DNA of 64,000 nt from Winogradskyella aurantia. Lineage in GTDB: Bacteria > Bacteroidota > Bacteroidia > Flavobacteriales > Flavobacteriaceae. Within the stretch, counting starts at the first letter, position 1, and every line of letters starts with the position of its first letter. Of this stretch, positions 27,188 through 36,281 are shown one piece after another. The notes beneath the pieces were generated by a model. That model did not search any database. It was not told the DNA's origin and was given only the letters and a program-made list of their open reading frames with translations. The stretch is taken from contig NZ_NGJN01000002.1 in NCBI RefSeq assembly GCF_002266855.1, positions 248,001 through 312,000 of the forward strand, in the 5' to 3' direction. Made by a program: the position numbers and the translations under genes.

Positions 27188-28765
27188 ATGGATATAAACA
27201 CAATTCTATATATAGTTGGAGGTCTCATTCTTGGTATTGTTTTAGGCTATGTCATAGCAAAATCCCTTGAAAAGGGCAAAGCGTCTAAATTAATCAACGA
27301 CGCCCAGAACGAGTCTAAGTCTATCTTAAAGCAAGCCGCGGCTGACGCCGAAGCCCTTAAGAAAGATAAGATCCTTCAAGCTAAGGAAAAGTTCATTGAG
27401 TTAAAGTCAGAACATGAAAAGGTGATTCTGTCTAGAGACAAAAAAATGGCAGAAGCAGAAAAGCGTATTCGCGATAAGGAGTCCCAAATTTCAAGCGAGT
27501 TGTCAAAAGCCAAGAAATCAAATAAGGAATTAGAGGATAAAATCAAGGATTATGATTTCAGACTGGAGTTTTTAGATAAGAAACGCGAAGAGGTTGAGAA
27601 AACCCATAAAAGTCAGATAAAACAGCTAGAGGTCATTTCACAACTGTCTGCAGAGGAGGCCAAAGAACAGTTGGTGGAGTCCTTAAAACAAGAAGCAAAA
27701 ACAGATGCCATGGCTTATGTCCAAGACAGGGTTGAGGAGGCCAAACTTACTGCACAGCAAGAAGCTAAGAAAATAGTAATTAACACCATTCAACGCATTG
27801 GCACAGAAGAAGCTATAGACAACTGTGTATCTGTCTTTAACATTGAATCTGATGATGTAAAGGGTAGAATCATAGGTAGAGAAGGACGCAATATACGGGC
27901 TATTGAAGCAGCGACCGGAGTTGAAATTATTGTAGATGATACCCCTGAGGCCATTATCTTATCTTGTTTTGATTCTGTACGTCGGGAAATCGCGCGCTTA
28001 TCCCTTCATAAACTGGTTACGGACGGAAGAATCCACCCGGCTAGAATTGAGGAAGTGGTGCGTAAGACTGAGAAACAGATAGAACAAGAAATCATAGAAG
28101 TGGGTAAGCGGACGGTAATCGATTTAGGGATTCATGGATTACATCCAGAATTGATTAAGATGGTCGGTCGTATGAAGTACCGTTCATCTTACGGGCAAAA
28201 CCTATTACAACACTCTAGGGAGGTGGCGAAGTTATGCGGCGTTATGGCTGCTGAATTAGGCTTAAATCCAAAAATGGCCAAGCGCGCAGGATTGTTACAT
28301 GATATTGGTAAGGTGCCATCATCAGAGGCTGATATAGAAACCCCACACGCAATTTTAGGTATGCAGTGGGCAGAAAAGTATGGCGAAAAACCGGAGGTGT
28401 GTAATGCCATTGGTGCTCACCATGATGAAATTGAAATGACTACCTTGCTTTCTCCAATCATTCAGGTCTGTGATGCTATTTCAGGTGCTAGGCCAGGCGC
28501 AAGGCGGCAAGTACTCGATTCTTACATTCAACGATTAAAGGATTTGGAAGATGTAGCATTTGGTTTTACAGGTGTAAAAAAGGCCTACGCCATTCAGGCA
28601 GGACGTGAGCTCCGTGTCATTGTAGAAAGCGAAAAGGTATCGGATGAAAAGGCCGCAGGTCTGTCCTTTGAGATTTCCCAAAAAATCCAGACGGATATGA
28701 CCTACCCAGGTCAAGTTAAAGTTACGGTCATACGGGAGACAAGGGCCGTAAATATTGCAAAATAG
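27188..28765 (+). CDS. rny: Ribonuclease Y
   Basis: 525 residues: an N-terminal membrane helix (about 6-24, [18 protein letters not shown]), a long coiled coil to about residue 200, a KH domain ([31 protein letters not shown]) and an HD domain with HSREVAKL and GLLHDIGK carrying the metal-binding His-Asp pair. It is a membrane-anchored endoribonuclease that starts mRNA decay. Length and architecture are complete. Confidence 0.97.
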   Translation: MDINTILYIVGGLILGIVLGYVIAKSLEKGKASKLINDAQNESKSILKQAAADAEALKKDKILQAKEKFIELKSEHEKVILSRDKKMAEAEKRIRDKESQISSELSKAKKSNKELEDKIKDYDFRLEFLDKKREEVEKTHKSQIKQLEVISQLSAEEAKEQLVESLKQEAKTDAMAYVQDRVEEAKLTAQQEAKKIVINTIQRIGTEEAIDNCVSVFNIESDDVKGRIIGREGRNIRAIEAATGVEIIVDDTPEAIILSCFDSVRREIARLSLHKLVTDGRIHPARIEEVVRKTEKQIEQEIIEVGKRTVIDLGIHGLHPELIKMVGRMKYRSSYGQNLLQHSREVAKLCGVMAAELGLNPKMAKRAGLLHDIGKVPSSEADIETPHAILGMQWAEKYGEKPEVCNAIGAHHDEIEMTTLLSPIIQVCDAISGARPGARRQVLDSYIQRLKDLEDVAFGFTGVKKAYAIQAGRELRVIVESEKVSDEKAAGLSFEISQKIQTDMTYPGQVKVTVIRETRAVNIAK

Positions 28766-28788
28766 GAAACTACTAATTCAAATAAATG

Positions 28789-28824
28789 AAAAGGGTAATT
28801 GAGCAATCGGTTATCCTTTTCTAC
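28789..28824 (+). terminator. Intrinsic terminator after rny
   Basis: AAAAGGGTAA (28789-28798) pairs with TTATCCTTTT (28811-28820) with one G-U pair; the T-rich end reaches into the convergent xerD stop codon. Confidence 0.65.
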
Positions 28825-29729
28825 TTTCTAGGGTGGTATTTGTTTAACACCTCACTAAGATGCGAACGGTCAACGTGCATATAGATTTCCGTGGTGGTTA
28901 TACTTTCGTGTCCTAGCATCATTTGTATAGACCTTAAATCGGCACCATTCTCTAAAAGATGTGTAGCAAAGGAATGCCTAAACGTATGGGGTGATACATT
29001 TTTTTTAAGTCCTGATTTTTCAACTAATTGTTTAATGATGGTAAATACCATGGCCCTGGTCATTTGCCGCCCCTTATAATTCAAAAAGACAATATCCCTC
29101 GAGTTTTGGTCTATTGGGATGTGACGTCTTATGTCTATCCAAATATTAATGTATTTCTGTGTTGATTTTCCAATAGGCACAAAACGCTGTTTATTCCCTT
29201 TTCCGGTAATCTTTACAAAGCCCTCTTCAAAAAATAAGTCAGAGAGTTTTAAATCAATTAATTCACTGACGCGCAGGCCACAACTGTATAAGGTCTCTAT
29301 AATGGCTCTGTTACGTTCACCTAGATTCACGCCATTGTAGGAATAACTCAAATCAATCGTTGAAATCATAAGGTCTATGTCTTTTGTGGAAAGCGTGTCT
29401 GGCAGTTTCCTACCAATTTTTGGAGACTCAATTAAATCTAGAGGATTTGTGGATCTGTAATTTTCAAAGATGAGGTAATCAAAAAAGTTCCTAAGACCGG
29501 ATATCAACCTGGCTTGGGATCGCGGATTTAAGGATTTTGAGACATTATAGATAAAGGCTTTTAATACCTCGCTCTCTATAGTTGTGGGTGAGGCTTTAAT
29601 GGCATTCTCATCAATATAGCTGGTGAGTTTCTTAATATCAAAACTGTAGTTTTCAATAGAGTTTTTGGAAAATCCACGTTCAATTTTTAAATAATACTGA
29701 TAGTCCGATAGCGCCTGATTCCATTTCAT
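28821..29729 (-). CDS. xerD: Tyrosine recombinase XerD-type
   Basis: A 302-residue integrase-family recombinase with the full catalytic set: Arg153 (SCGLRVSEL), Lys177 (GKGNKQR), His248 and Arg251 (SPHTFRHSFATHLL), His274 (MLGHESI) and nucleophile Tyr283 (TTEIYMHV). The N-terminal SAM-like DNA-binding half is present (YLKIERGFSKNSIENY). Size and lack of mobile-element neighbours indicate the chromosomal dimer-resolution recombinase rather than a phage integrase. It is convergent with rny. Confidence 0.9.
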   Translation of the reverse strand: MKWNQALSDYQYYLKIERGFSKNSIENYSFDIKKLTSYIDENAIKASPTTIESEVLKAFIYNVSKSLNPRSQARLISGLRNFFDYLIFENYRSTNPLDLIESPKIGRKLPDTLSTKDIDLMISTIDLSYSYNGVNLGERNRAIIETLYSCGLRVSELIDLKLSDLFFEEGFVKITGKGNKQRFVPIGKSTQKYINIWIDIRRHIPIDQNSRDIVFLNYKGRQMTRAMVFTIIKQLVEKSGLKKNVSPHTFRHSFATHLLENGADLRSIQMMLGHESITTTEIYMHVDRSHLSEVLNKYHPRK

Positions 29730-30066
29730 TTTTTAAAAATAAATAAAAACACTTTAGAATTGAAACAGACCAAGTAGAAAAGGAGGTTATTTGCAAACAG
29801 AAAAGGATGTCTGTGGTAATGATTGGATATTCTTTTACCTTATAACACAGGTGCTTTTTAATGATATTAAACAGGTTTTTCGTATATCTGGTGTCATTTT
29901 TTGTGCATTTACCTTAATAAATGTTAATAACTATTTATATAAATAATTTATATTCAGCAATATATGTATAAATGTTTACTAAATTGTTAATAAGTAGATT
30001 GGAAATTCTTAATAATTGGAAAAAATGTATTTTATTTGTATGTATCAATTTTAAAACTTAAACATT
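29730..30066. other. Intergenic region, AT-rich
   Basis: 337 bases between xerD and a divergent beta-barrel gene. It is very AT-rich near the barrel gene, with several TTAATAA-type runs. A degenerate TTG (30016-30018) and TATTTTATTTG lie in the 50 bases before the ATG at 30067. I see no convincing small gene or stable RNA fold. Confidence 0.5.
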
Positions 30067-30561
30067 ATGAAAAGAATTGCATTACTATTAACTGTTGCAA
30101 TGATTAGCACATTTGCATTGCAAGCACAGACATTTAAAGTGGGAGCAACGTTAGGATTGCCTGCCGCAGATGCTGCTGACATCTCGTCATTTGTACTTGG
30201 GGTAGATGCTTACTATTATTTTACAGATATCGATTCCTTTATTGAAATCGGAGCAACAGCTGGATTTAGAAACTTTTTTGGAAAAGAAGAAGATATTTTG
30301 GGTCAAACCGTTCAATTCGATGATGCGCAATTTATTCCTGTTGCAGCTGCAGCACGTCTAAAACTATTTGGTATTGTTTCGGGTGGTGCGGATTTAGGTT
30401 ATGCCTTTGGAGTATCTGATTTCCTTGATGGTGGTTTTTATTTTAGACCGGTCGTTGGGGTTGATATTGCAGATACAATAGAGTTAAATGCATCTTACGA
30501 AAATATTTCCGATGCTGCGACATGGGGTAACATAAATGTAGGTGTTTTATTCGAATTCTAA
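30067..30561 (+). CDS. Outer-membrane beta-barrel protein
   Basis: A 164-residue exported protein: signal peptide MKRIALLLTVAMISTFALQAQ, then alternating beta-strands (TFKVGATLGLP, SFVLGVDAYYYF, FIEIGATAGFRNFF) ending in NINVGVLFEF with a terminal Phe, the signature of an 8-stranded outer-membrane barrel. No specific function. It is the first of three small barrel genes in a row with similar terminators. Confidence 0.85.
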   Translation: MKRIALLLTVAMISTFALQAQTFKVGATLGLPAADAADISSFVLGVDAYYYFTDIDSFIEIGATAGFRNFFGKEEDILGQTVQFDDAQFIPVAAAARLKLFGIVSGGADLGYAFGVSDFLDGGFYFRPVVGVDIADTIELNASYENISDAATWGNINVGVLFEF

Positions 30562-30705
30562 ATAGCAAAGAACCGTTATAAGCTCTGACCAAAGAAGCTC
30601 GACGTGTTTTAACAGGAATTGGATAGTTGTATTTTTTACATATCATATGGTATTAATTATTAATGAAGTGATGTAAAAGTGCTAAAACTACTACCAAATT
30701 TAAAT

Positions 30706-30735
30706 TAAACCGAAGCCAAGGCTTCGGTTTTTTTT
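30706..30735 (+). terminator. Intrinsic terminator (AACCGAAG type)
   Basis: AACCGAAGCC (30708-30717) pairs with GGCTTCGGTT (30720-30729), followed by eight T. It shares its AACCGAAG/CTTCGGTT core with the terminator at 31623. Confidence 0.9.
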
Positions 30736-30941
30736 ATGTGGTTAGAACTTAACTTGAAAATTAACTTACGCACTTTTGGCAATTGTCATGTAGGATTGGT
30801 TTTTAAATTAGAATTAAGTGATTATCATTAAAAAGAGATGTATTCAGGTGAATTTAGCATACAATGAGTTTTTCAAATGAGCATTTATAACGATGAAATG
30901 TATATATTATAGATAAAAAGTAATATTTTATAAGTATTTTC

Positions 30942-30972
30942 TTGTGAGATATAATTTGAATGTATAGATTTG
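30942..30972 (+). promoter_or_regulatory. Promoter (TTG-N20-TAGATTTG)
   Basis: TTG at 30942-30944, 20-base spacer, TAGATTTG at 30965-30972: a full -33/-7 promoter, 36 bases upstream of the barrel gene at 31009. Confidence 0.75.
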
Positions 30973-31008
30973 CCGACCAAATTAATTTTAAACAAAACTT
31001 AATCTATT

Positions 31009-31599
31009 ATGAAAAATTTATTTTTAACTATTTGTGCAGTATTTGCTTTAGCGACTATTAATGCTCAGGAGGAAGCTGCAGCAGGATTCTCAAAAGGTGA
31101 TGTCTTTGTAAGTGGTACTGTGGGATTTACTTCTTCTTCTCAAGATGATTCTAAGCAGAATAACTTGAACTTTTCACCTTCGGTAGGCTATTTTATTACA
31201 GAGAACATAGCTGCTGAATTTGGATTAATTGTTGGTTCTAACAAGATTGAACAAGGCGAATTCGAAAGAACAATTTCAGATTTTGGAGCTGCTTTGGGCG
31301 CAAACTACTTTTTTACGCCATCTAACAGATTCTCATTTGTTATTGGAGCTGGATTATCGTATGTCAATACAACAGACAAAGAAGATGGGTTTGAAGATGT
31401 AAAGATTAATACGTTCGCTATTGCTGTAGCTCCAGGAATTAACTACTTTGTCTCTAGTAATTTTGCGTTAAGGGCATCAATTGGTGCATTATCTTACTCA
31501 AGTTCTAAAGCTGATTTCGACGGAGCAGAAGCTCTTAATACCTTTGGATTAAACCTTAACTTGTCAGATATCAATTTTGGAGTGACCTACAAGTTCTAA
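31009..31599 (+). CDS. Outer-membrane beta-barrel protein
   Basis: 196 residues: signal peptide (1-20, ending TINAQ), then strands such as VFVSGTVGFTSSS, FSPSVGYFITENIAAEFGLIVG and ALGANYFFTPSNRFSFVIGAGLSYV, and a C-terminal NFGVTYKF with terminal Phe. It is an OmpA-barrel/OmpX-like porin-family protein without an OmpA peptidoglycan domain. It has its own promoter and terminator. Confidence 0.87.
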   Translation: MKNLFLTICAVFALATINAQEEAAAGFSKGDVFVSGTVGFTSSSQDDSKQNNLNFSPSVGYFITENIAAEFGLIVGSNKIEQGEFERTISDFGAALGANYFFTPSNRFSFVIGAGLSYVNTTDKEDGFEDVKINTFAIAVAPGINYFVSSNFALRASIGALSYSSSKADFDGAEALNTFGLNLNLSDINFGVTYKF

Positions 31600-31622
31600 A
31601 ACAGGTAAACCAATATTACTTA

Positions 31623-31654
31623 TTAAACCGAAGCAAATGCTTCGGTTTTTTTTT
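31623..31654 (+). terminator. Intrinsic terminator (AACCGAAG type)
   Basis: AAACCGAAGCA (31625-31635) pairs with TGCTTCGGTTT (31638-31648), followed by T-run. Confidence 0.92.
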
Positions 31655-31745
31655 ATGGCTGGTACAAAAAATAATGATATTTCTAATAATATATATTAAA
31701 GAAAACACTTACATTCGCCTTCAATTAAAAACTAAATTTACTATA

Positions 31746-32345
31746 ATGAAACAAAATTTACTTATTGTCGCTTTAGCGATTGCCGCCTTCACTTCCATCT
31801 CAACTCATGCACAAATGAGAGAATCAGGAGACATTGAATTAGTGCCTTATATAGCCTATTCTTCAGCCTTTTTTAATGGTGATAATGCAGACTTCTATGA
31901 TTATCGAACTTCTGTTTCTTTTGGCGTCAAGGGAGACTATTATTTTAATGATAGATGGAGCATACGTTCTGGTGTGGCTTTCGATGCTATGGGAGCGTCG
32001 TTTAATAACGGTCCAGATGTTGAATTAAATTATATCAGTGTACCGGTCAATGCTAATTGGCATTTTGGAAGTACAAGAAAATGGAATCTTAACTTTGGTC
32101 TGACTCCAAGTTTTTTAACCTCAGCTGAGGTGCAATCTGTAGATATAGCTGAAGAAGTCAGTTCTTTTAGCTTAGGTATTTCTTATGGAATAGGTTATAA
32201 AATTGAGATTTCCGAAGCGTTTAGTATTATGATTGACCTTCAAGGTAATTTAGGGATTTCAAATATCAACGACATTCCAGGTTCTGATATTAATCAAACA
32301 AATGCCTTTTCTTATTTAGGTTTAGGGGGTGTTTTTAGAATTTAA
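31746..32345 (+). CDS. Outer-membrane beta-barrel protein
   Basis: 199 residues: signal peptide MKQNLLIVALAIAAFTSISTHAQ, then barrel strands (DIELVPYIAYSSAFF, SVSFGVKGDYYFNDRWSIRSGVAF, PVNANWHFGSTRKWNLNFGLTP) and end LGLGGVFRI. Porin family without identified substrate. The ATG at 31746 is chosen because the signal peptide begins there. A TACATTCG box at 31710 is a weak -7 candidate. Confidence 0.85.
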   Translation: MKQNLLIVALAIAAFTSISTHAQMRESGDIELVPYIAYSSAFFNGDNADFYDYRTSVSFGVKGDYYFNDRWSIRSGVAFDAMGASFNNGPDVELNYISVPVNANWHFGSTRKWNLNFGLTPSFLTSAEVQSVDIAEEVSSFSLGISYGIGYKIEISEAFSIMIDLQGNLGISNINDIPGSDINQTNAFSYLGLGGVFRI

Positions 32346-32363
32346 CAACAAATATGATTTTTA

Positions 32364-32393
32364 AGAACCGAGGCTACATGTCTCGGTTTTTTT
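32364..32393 (+). terminator. Intrinsic terminator
   Basis: AACCGAG (32366-32372) pairs with CTCGGTT (32382-32388) with a 9-base loop and a T-run; a shorter relative of the two preceding barrel-gene terminators. Confidence 0.85.
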
Positions 32394-32420
32394 ATGGTCT
32401 TTAATTAGTATATTTATATC

Positions 32421-32840
32421 ATGAAGACAATTGCTATTATCAATGGCCCTAATCTCAATTTACTTGGGAAACGTGAGCCCGATGTTTATGGAGACGAATC
32501 GTTTGAGACCTATCTTAAAAAATTACAAAGCACATTTAATGGAGTTAGCCTGGAATATTTTCAATCAAATATAGAGGGCGAACTTATTGATAAGCTGCAG
32601 GATGTAGGTTTCAGCTATGATGGAATTATTCTAAACGCAGGTGCCTATACCCATACCTCTGTGGGTATTGGCGATGCTGTAAAGGCTATTTCCACACCTG
32701 TGGTAGAAGTACATATATCCAATACATTTTCTAGAGAAACGTTTCGGCATACGTCTTATATTTCTCCACATACCAAAGGTATTATTATTGGGTTTGGTTT
32801 AGAGAGTTATAAACTCGCCATAACCAGTTTCATTGATTAG
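32421..32840 (+). CDS. aroQ: Type II 3-dehydroquinate dehydratase
   Basis: A 139-residue enzyme of the shikimate pathway. It has the N-terminal INGPNLNLLGKREPDVYG motif with the catalytic Tyr, FQSNIEGELID, LNAGAYTHTSVGIGDA and VEVHISNTFSRETFRHTSYIS with the catalytic His. Length is normal (dodecameric type II). A TATATTTA box ends 4 bases before the ATG, so the mRNA may have almost no leader. The next barrel gene starts 1 base after its stop. Confidence 0.97.
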   Translation: MKTIAIINGPNLNLLGKREPDVYGDESFETYLKKLQSTFNGVSLEYFQSNIEGELIDKLQDVGFSYDGIILNAGAYTHTSVGIGDAVKAISTPVVEVHISNTFSRETFRHTSYISPHTKGIIIGFGLESYKLAITSFID

Positions 32841-32841
32841 T

Positions 32842-33321
32842 ATGAAAAATGTACTGTTTGCTTTTGTGTTCAGTTTATACACTGTTAGTATTTCTGCCCA
32901 ATCTCAGGTTGATTTTGGAGTTAAGGGAGGTGTCAACCTTACCTTTTTTGATGTGATTGAGGGTGATTTTGGCCCAAATGCGCAAGTCGATGTAGGCTAC
33001 TATGGTGGTGTTTTTGCTGATTTTAAGATGGAGGATGGCTTTCATATTCAGCCCGAAGTCCTTTATATTGGAATCAGTGATTTCAGATTTTTAAATGTAC
33101 CGATCTATTTGAAATACGATATTAAATACAATTTTCACATTCTCGTAGGACCAAGTCTCAATTATTTTTTTGATTTCTTCACAAATAAATTTAAGGTTAG
33201 GGCAGATATTACCTTAGCTTATGATTTAAGCGATAGGTTAGACCTGCATATGAAATACACCTTGGGTTTTGAAGAACTTTCTCCTGATGTTATATTTTTA
33301 GGTCTTAGTTACAGATTATAA
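32842..33321 (+). CDS. Small outer-membrane beta-barrel protein
   Basis: 159 residues: signal peptide MKNVLFAFVFSLYTVSISAQ, then strands VDFGVKGGVNLTFF, YYGGVFADFKMEDGFHIQPEVLY and ILVGPSLNYFFDFF, ending GLSYRL. Porin family. The gene begins 1 base after the aroQ stop, so it is cotranscribed with aroQ. The pairing of a shikimate enzyme with a barrel gene looks incidental. Confidence 0.82.
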   Translation: MKNVLFAFVFSLYTVSISAQSQVDFGVKGGVNLTFFDVIEGDFGPNAQVDVGYYGGVFADFKMEDGFHIQPEVLYIGISDFRFLNVPIYLKYDIKYNFHILVGPSLNYFFDFFTNKFKVRADITLAYDLSDRLDLHMKYTLGFEELSPDVIFLGLSYRL

Positions 33322-33380
33322 ATCCTACTACTTGTAATCTACTGTTCTCAGTGAATCACCATGTACACCATGCAGCTATA

Positions 33381-34955
33381 CTAGTCATTAAGCGAAGTAC
33401 TTTCATAAGCACCAATGTCGGGCTCGGTGGTATTTCTTGGCGTTCCTAAAATATCGTTACCTGCTGGCACTAGGGGTAGGGCATTACCATTGGCGGCAGA
33501 GTTGTTTCCAATGCGCATAAGGTTGTCAAAAGCGCCCTCAAAACCTGGATTTTGATTAAAGATATTCTCCTCGTAAAACAAGGTGTTTCCAAATTGGTAA
33601 TTCCCTGTGTTCTCCAGATTGTCGTTGTCAAAGCGCAATAAACAATTGGTAAATTTAAAGTTAAAATCGCTGCCTTGGTTTTCCAATAGAAATTCCGGAT
33701 TGTTATTGCCATAAACAATACAATTGGTAAAATTAGCCTCAGTGGGCAGAGGGTTTACTGTAACCGTATTGTCCGCATCTAAAATAAAATCATTTAAAAG
33801 TAAGGCAGGAAATTGTCTAAAGCTGTTATTCCAATAGTTAGTTATGGTACAGTGCGTAAAGTTATATGTACCGCCAAAGGTTCCCGCAAAGGCCGATTGC
33901 CCACAATTATTGATTATTACATTTTCTCCTGCGATTGAGGTTGCCCGACCTAAAATACCAAAGCTACTCGCGTTATAAATTTGCGAATTGGTAATGGTTA
34001 ATTTGTCATTTACAGCAGCTTGGTTACCTTCTGAAAGGATGCCGATGGTAGCGTTCTTAATCGTAGCATAATTAATGGTGTTGTTAAGGCTACCATTAAA
34101 TAACCAAATAGTTCCCCATTGGCCTGGTATGGACGCGAACAACGGTTCTAGTCGGTCGCCTTCTAAAATTACCTCGTTCTCTAAAGCCTCAAGGTCTGTG
34201 CTTAAATTTCCATTAATATTTAAAGTGCCATTATCGGTAACGATGATACCAGAATTGGCATGAAAGTGAACGCGCGTTCCCGGCTCCATGGTAAGCGTCT
34301 GCCCGGCACCAACGCCTGCGTACCCGTATATAACATAGGGCTTTTCGTTTGTAAAGGTCAACTCATCATCTTCCAAAAAACGACCTTGTATGGACGTTTC
34401 GTCCGGTTCACCATCGCCATTAACATCAAATACAAGGGTCTCAATAATTCCTGTATCTTCATTTCTATTAGGATAAATAAAGACGGCGTCTTTTACCAGA
34501 GTCACCAAATCCACATCTTGCTGCTCGTTACTAGCGTCAAAAAGAATTCTGTCGGTATATAAAAATTGTGTATCTGAATTGGAAAGACTTTCAATATCTA
34601 TGGTTGTTTCAATAAAGATGAAGAGGCTATCATTAGCCAATACCTCTACATTCTCAAAGAATTTGCCTTCTTGTGCACCCTCTAGCCCAGTGCCGCCATC
34701 TACATTTAATCTGTAGAAAGAATTAACCCCGTTTTCTAGTTGAATAGTAGGAATGACGATATCGTCATCACTGCGATTATACACCTTTAAGTTGTAGGTG
34801 CTAGAGCCTATATTCGTAAAAACGGTATCTAGATAAACAGTATCTCTTTGGAATTCTAGATTTCCTGTACTTGGAGAAAATTCAAAATCCTTTCTACAAG
34901 AGCTCCAGAATATTAAAATAATTAAGCAAATTAAAAATGACAGCAATCGCTTCAT
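33381..34955 (-). CDS. Parallel beta-helix lipoprotein
   Basis: A 524-residue predicted lipoprotein (signal LIILIFWSSC). The N-terminal part has an Ig-like segment (DTVYLDTVFTNIGSSTYNLKVYNRS). The rest shows repeated N-x-x-x-I and I-x-x-x-x-I patterns (TINYATIKNATIGILSEGN, ITNSQIYNASSFGILG, INNCGQSAFAG) of a right-handed parallel beta-helix, as in pectate-lyase-like or adhesin proteins. The C-terminus has DIGAYES. Substrate unknown. The ATG at 34955 opens the signal peptide directly. Confidence 0.82.
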   Translation of the reverse strand: MKRLLSFLICLIILIFWSSCRKDFEFSPSTGNLEFQRDTVYLDTVFTNIGSSTYNLKVYNRSDDDIVIPTIQLENGVNSFYRLNVDGGTGLEGAQEGKFFENVEVLANDSLFIFIETTIDIESLSNSDTQFLYTDRILFDASNEQQDVDLVTLVKDAVFIYPNRNEDTGIIETLVFDVNGDGEPDETSIQGRFLEDDELTFTNEKPYVIYGYAGVGAGQTLTMEPGTRVHFHANSGIIVTDNGTLNINGNLSTDLEALENEVILEGDRLEPLFASIPGQWGTIWLFNGSLNNTINYATIKNATIGILSEGNQAAVNDKLTITNSQIYNASSFGILGRATSIAGENVIINNCGQSAFAGTFGGTYNFTHCTITNYWNNSFRQFPALLLNDFILDADNTVTVNPLPTEANFTNCIVYGNNNPEFLLENQGSDFNFKFTNCLLRFDNDNLENTGNYQFGNTLFYEENIFNQNPGFEGAFDNLMRIGNNSAANGNALPLVPAGNDILGTPRNTTEPDIGAYESTSLND

Positions 34956-35036
34956 ACAGTGGTTTGATAAATAAAGGTTAAAAATATAACTTTTGAAGTT
35001 ATCAATTATTATTCTCCCTAACAATTATAGATCGTT

Positions 35037-35804
35037 TTAATCCTTGCTTATGGATTCTTTGCCATATTGCTCTAGAAGCATTAAAAAGAGTTGACTATTA
35101 AGCACCAGATCCTCTAGAAGTTCCATTTTTTTACCATCCTTTAGTAATTCTGAACTCGGTTGTTTCGCAGCGTAGAAATCCAGAAACAATTGCCTTTTGT
35201 CTTGAGGTATTTGAAGCGATTCATCTAACAAGCGTTTATTAAAAAACGAACTGTTTTCAAAGAGGGAATCGAGTTGCCTGTAAGTCATGGGCCTAAAGGT
35301 CGGTATCTTTGAGCGCTTGCCTGTAAATAATTTGGCAACCTGCCCAATTAAATAAATAAAATCGACACCGTATTGCGAACCTTGGGGCATATAAAGCCCA
35401 GGGTTTCGCTTAATATCTTCCTGAATCAAAGTTTGAAGCTCAATGTTATAAGTGTCCTCCTCAAAAACAGGTTGCTCGGGCTCGCTTTTTATTTCTACTT
35501 CATCTAAGGTGTTGATTATGGTCTTAAGTTCAAAAACAGCTGTCTTTTCAAAATGGAATGATTCTAGGATCTCAACTTTTGGATGATGAAAAAGAGACTC
35601 AAAGGCCAAGGTGTCACCAACCCTAGCCGGAATACTAAAATCACCGTCTTCATTGGTAGCCGTAAGGCTATTTTGAGTTTTATTAAAAACCTTTACACCC
35701 TTAACGGTACTAGTGGCATCATACACCTTACCCATTAATGTTTGTGACAACATCGTATAATTACAAGATAAAAATAAAATAAGGCCTAGCGCAGAATATC
35801 GCAT
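35037..35804 (-). CDS. Exported protein with carboxypeptidase-regulatory-like domain
   Basis: 255 residues with a signal peptide (ending SCNYTMLSQ) and a CarboxypepD_reg-like domain (LMGKVYDATSTVKGVKVFNKTQNSLTATNEDGDFSIPARVGDTLAF). It is followed by a helical C-terminal part of unknown fold. No plug or barrel is present, so it is not a TonB receptor. Transcription is on the minus strand upstream of the beta-helix lipoprotein, 81 bases apart. Confidence 0.8.
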   Translation of the reverse strand: MRYSALGLILFLSCNYTMLSQTLMGKVYDATSTVKGVKVFNKTQNSLTATNEDGDFSIPARVGDTLAFESLFHHPKVEILESFHFEKTAVFELKTIINTLDEVEIKSEPEQPVFEEDTYNIELQTLIQEDIKRNPGLYMPQGSQYGVDFIYLIGQVAKLFTGKRSKIPTFRPMTYRQLDSLFENSSFFNKRLLDESLQIPQDKRQLFLDFYAAKQPSSELLKDGKKMELLEDLVLNSQLFLMLLEQYGKESISKD

Positions 35805-35886
35805 TTTTAATTCTTTCCAGCCTTAAAGAAATACGTTTAAAATTGATTTGGCCTGGAGATTAAAATAACTTTAACCTAAAGTTTTG

Positions 35887-36276
35887 TTAATCAAAAAGTG
35901 TTTTTACGGCTTCTGTGATCCGCGTTGGTCTTTTGGTTTCCTTGCTTAAAAAGCACCACTTGGTCGTTGAAGCAACAAGTAATTGACCTGTTGTGCTATT
36001 GAGAATCTCTACATGTCTTGTGGAAGTTACACCTTCAGATTTTGAGACAAAGGTTTTCAAGGTAAGAGTATCTCCTAAAAACGCTGGATTTTTATAGTCT
36101 ATATGATGGGAGAGAAGTACCCAAAAGTATGCACTTAATATATCGTCTGTTGCATTCTTGAGCCAATGGGCCTGTGCGATATCTTGTACCCATTGCACAT
36201 AACGTACGTTGTTAACGTGTTGAAGGTCATCTAAATCAGATGTCTGTACCGTAATGGATGTTTCGAAAACCTGCAA
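35887..36276 (-). CDS. Acyl-CoA thioesterase (4HBT hot-dog fold)
   Basis: A 129-residue hot-dog thioesterase. The N-terminal QTSDLDDLQHVNNVRYVQWVQDIA matches the catalytic motif of the 4-hydroxybenzoyl-CoA thioesterase family (D-x-D-x-x-x-H-V-N-N), and LLSHHIDYKNPAFLGDTLTLKT and WCFLSKETKRPTRI follow. The acyl substrate is not deducible. The gene starts 5 bases after the glutaminyl cyclase stop, suggesting cotranscription. Confidence 0.88.
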   Translation of the reverse strand: MQVFETSITVQTSDLDDLQHVNNVRYVQWVQDIAQAHWLKNATDDILSAYFWVLLSHHIDYKNPAFLGDTLTLKTFVSKSEGVTSTRHVEILNSTTGQLLVASTTKWCFLSKETKRPTRITEAVKTLFD

Positions 36277-36281
36277 CCCTA

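Larger units (their letters stand above)
30562..31008. other. Intergenic region with terminator and promoter only
   Basis: 447 bases between two beta-barrel genes. I can support a terminator at 30706-30735 and a promoter at 30942-30972; the 200 bases between them are AT-rich and show no convincing ORF or stable fold. The terminator is 145 bases after the stop, so the first barrel mRNA would have a long 3' UTR. Confidence 0.6.

Noticed and set aside
28821-29729. Integrase of a mobile element
   Set aside because: Size and motifs are those of XerD, with no attachment-site repeats, cargo or phage genes around it.
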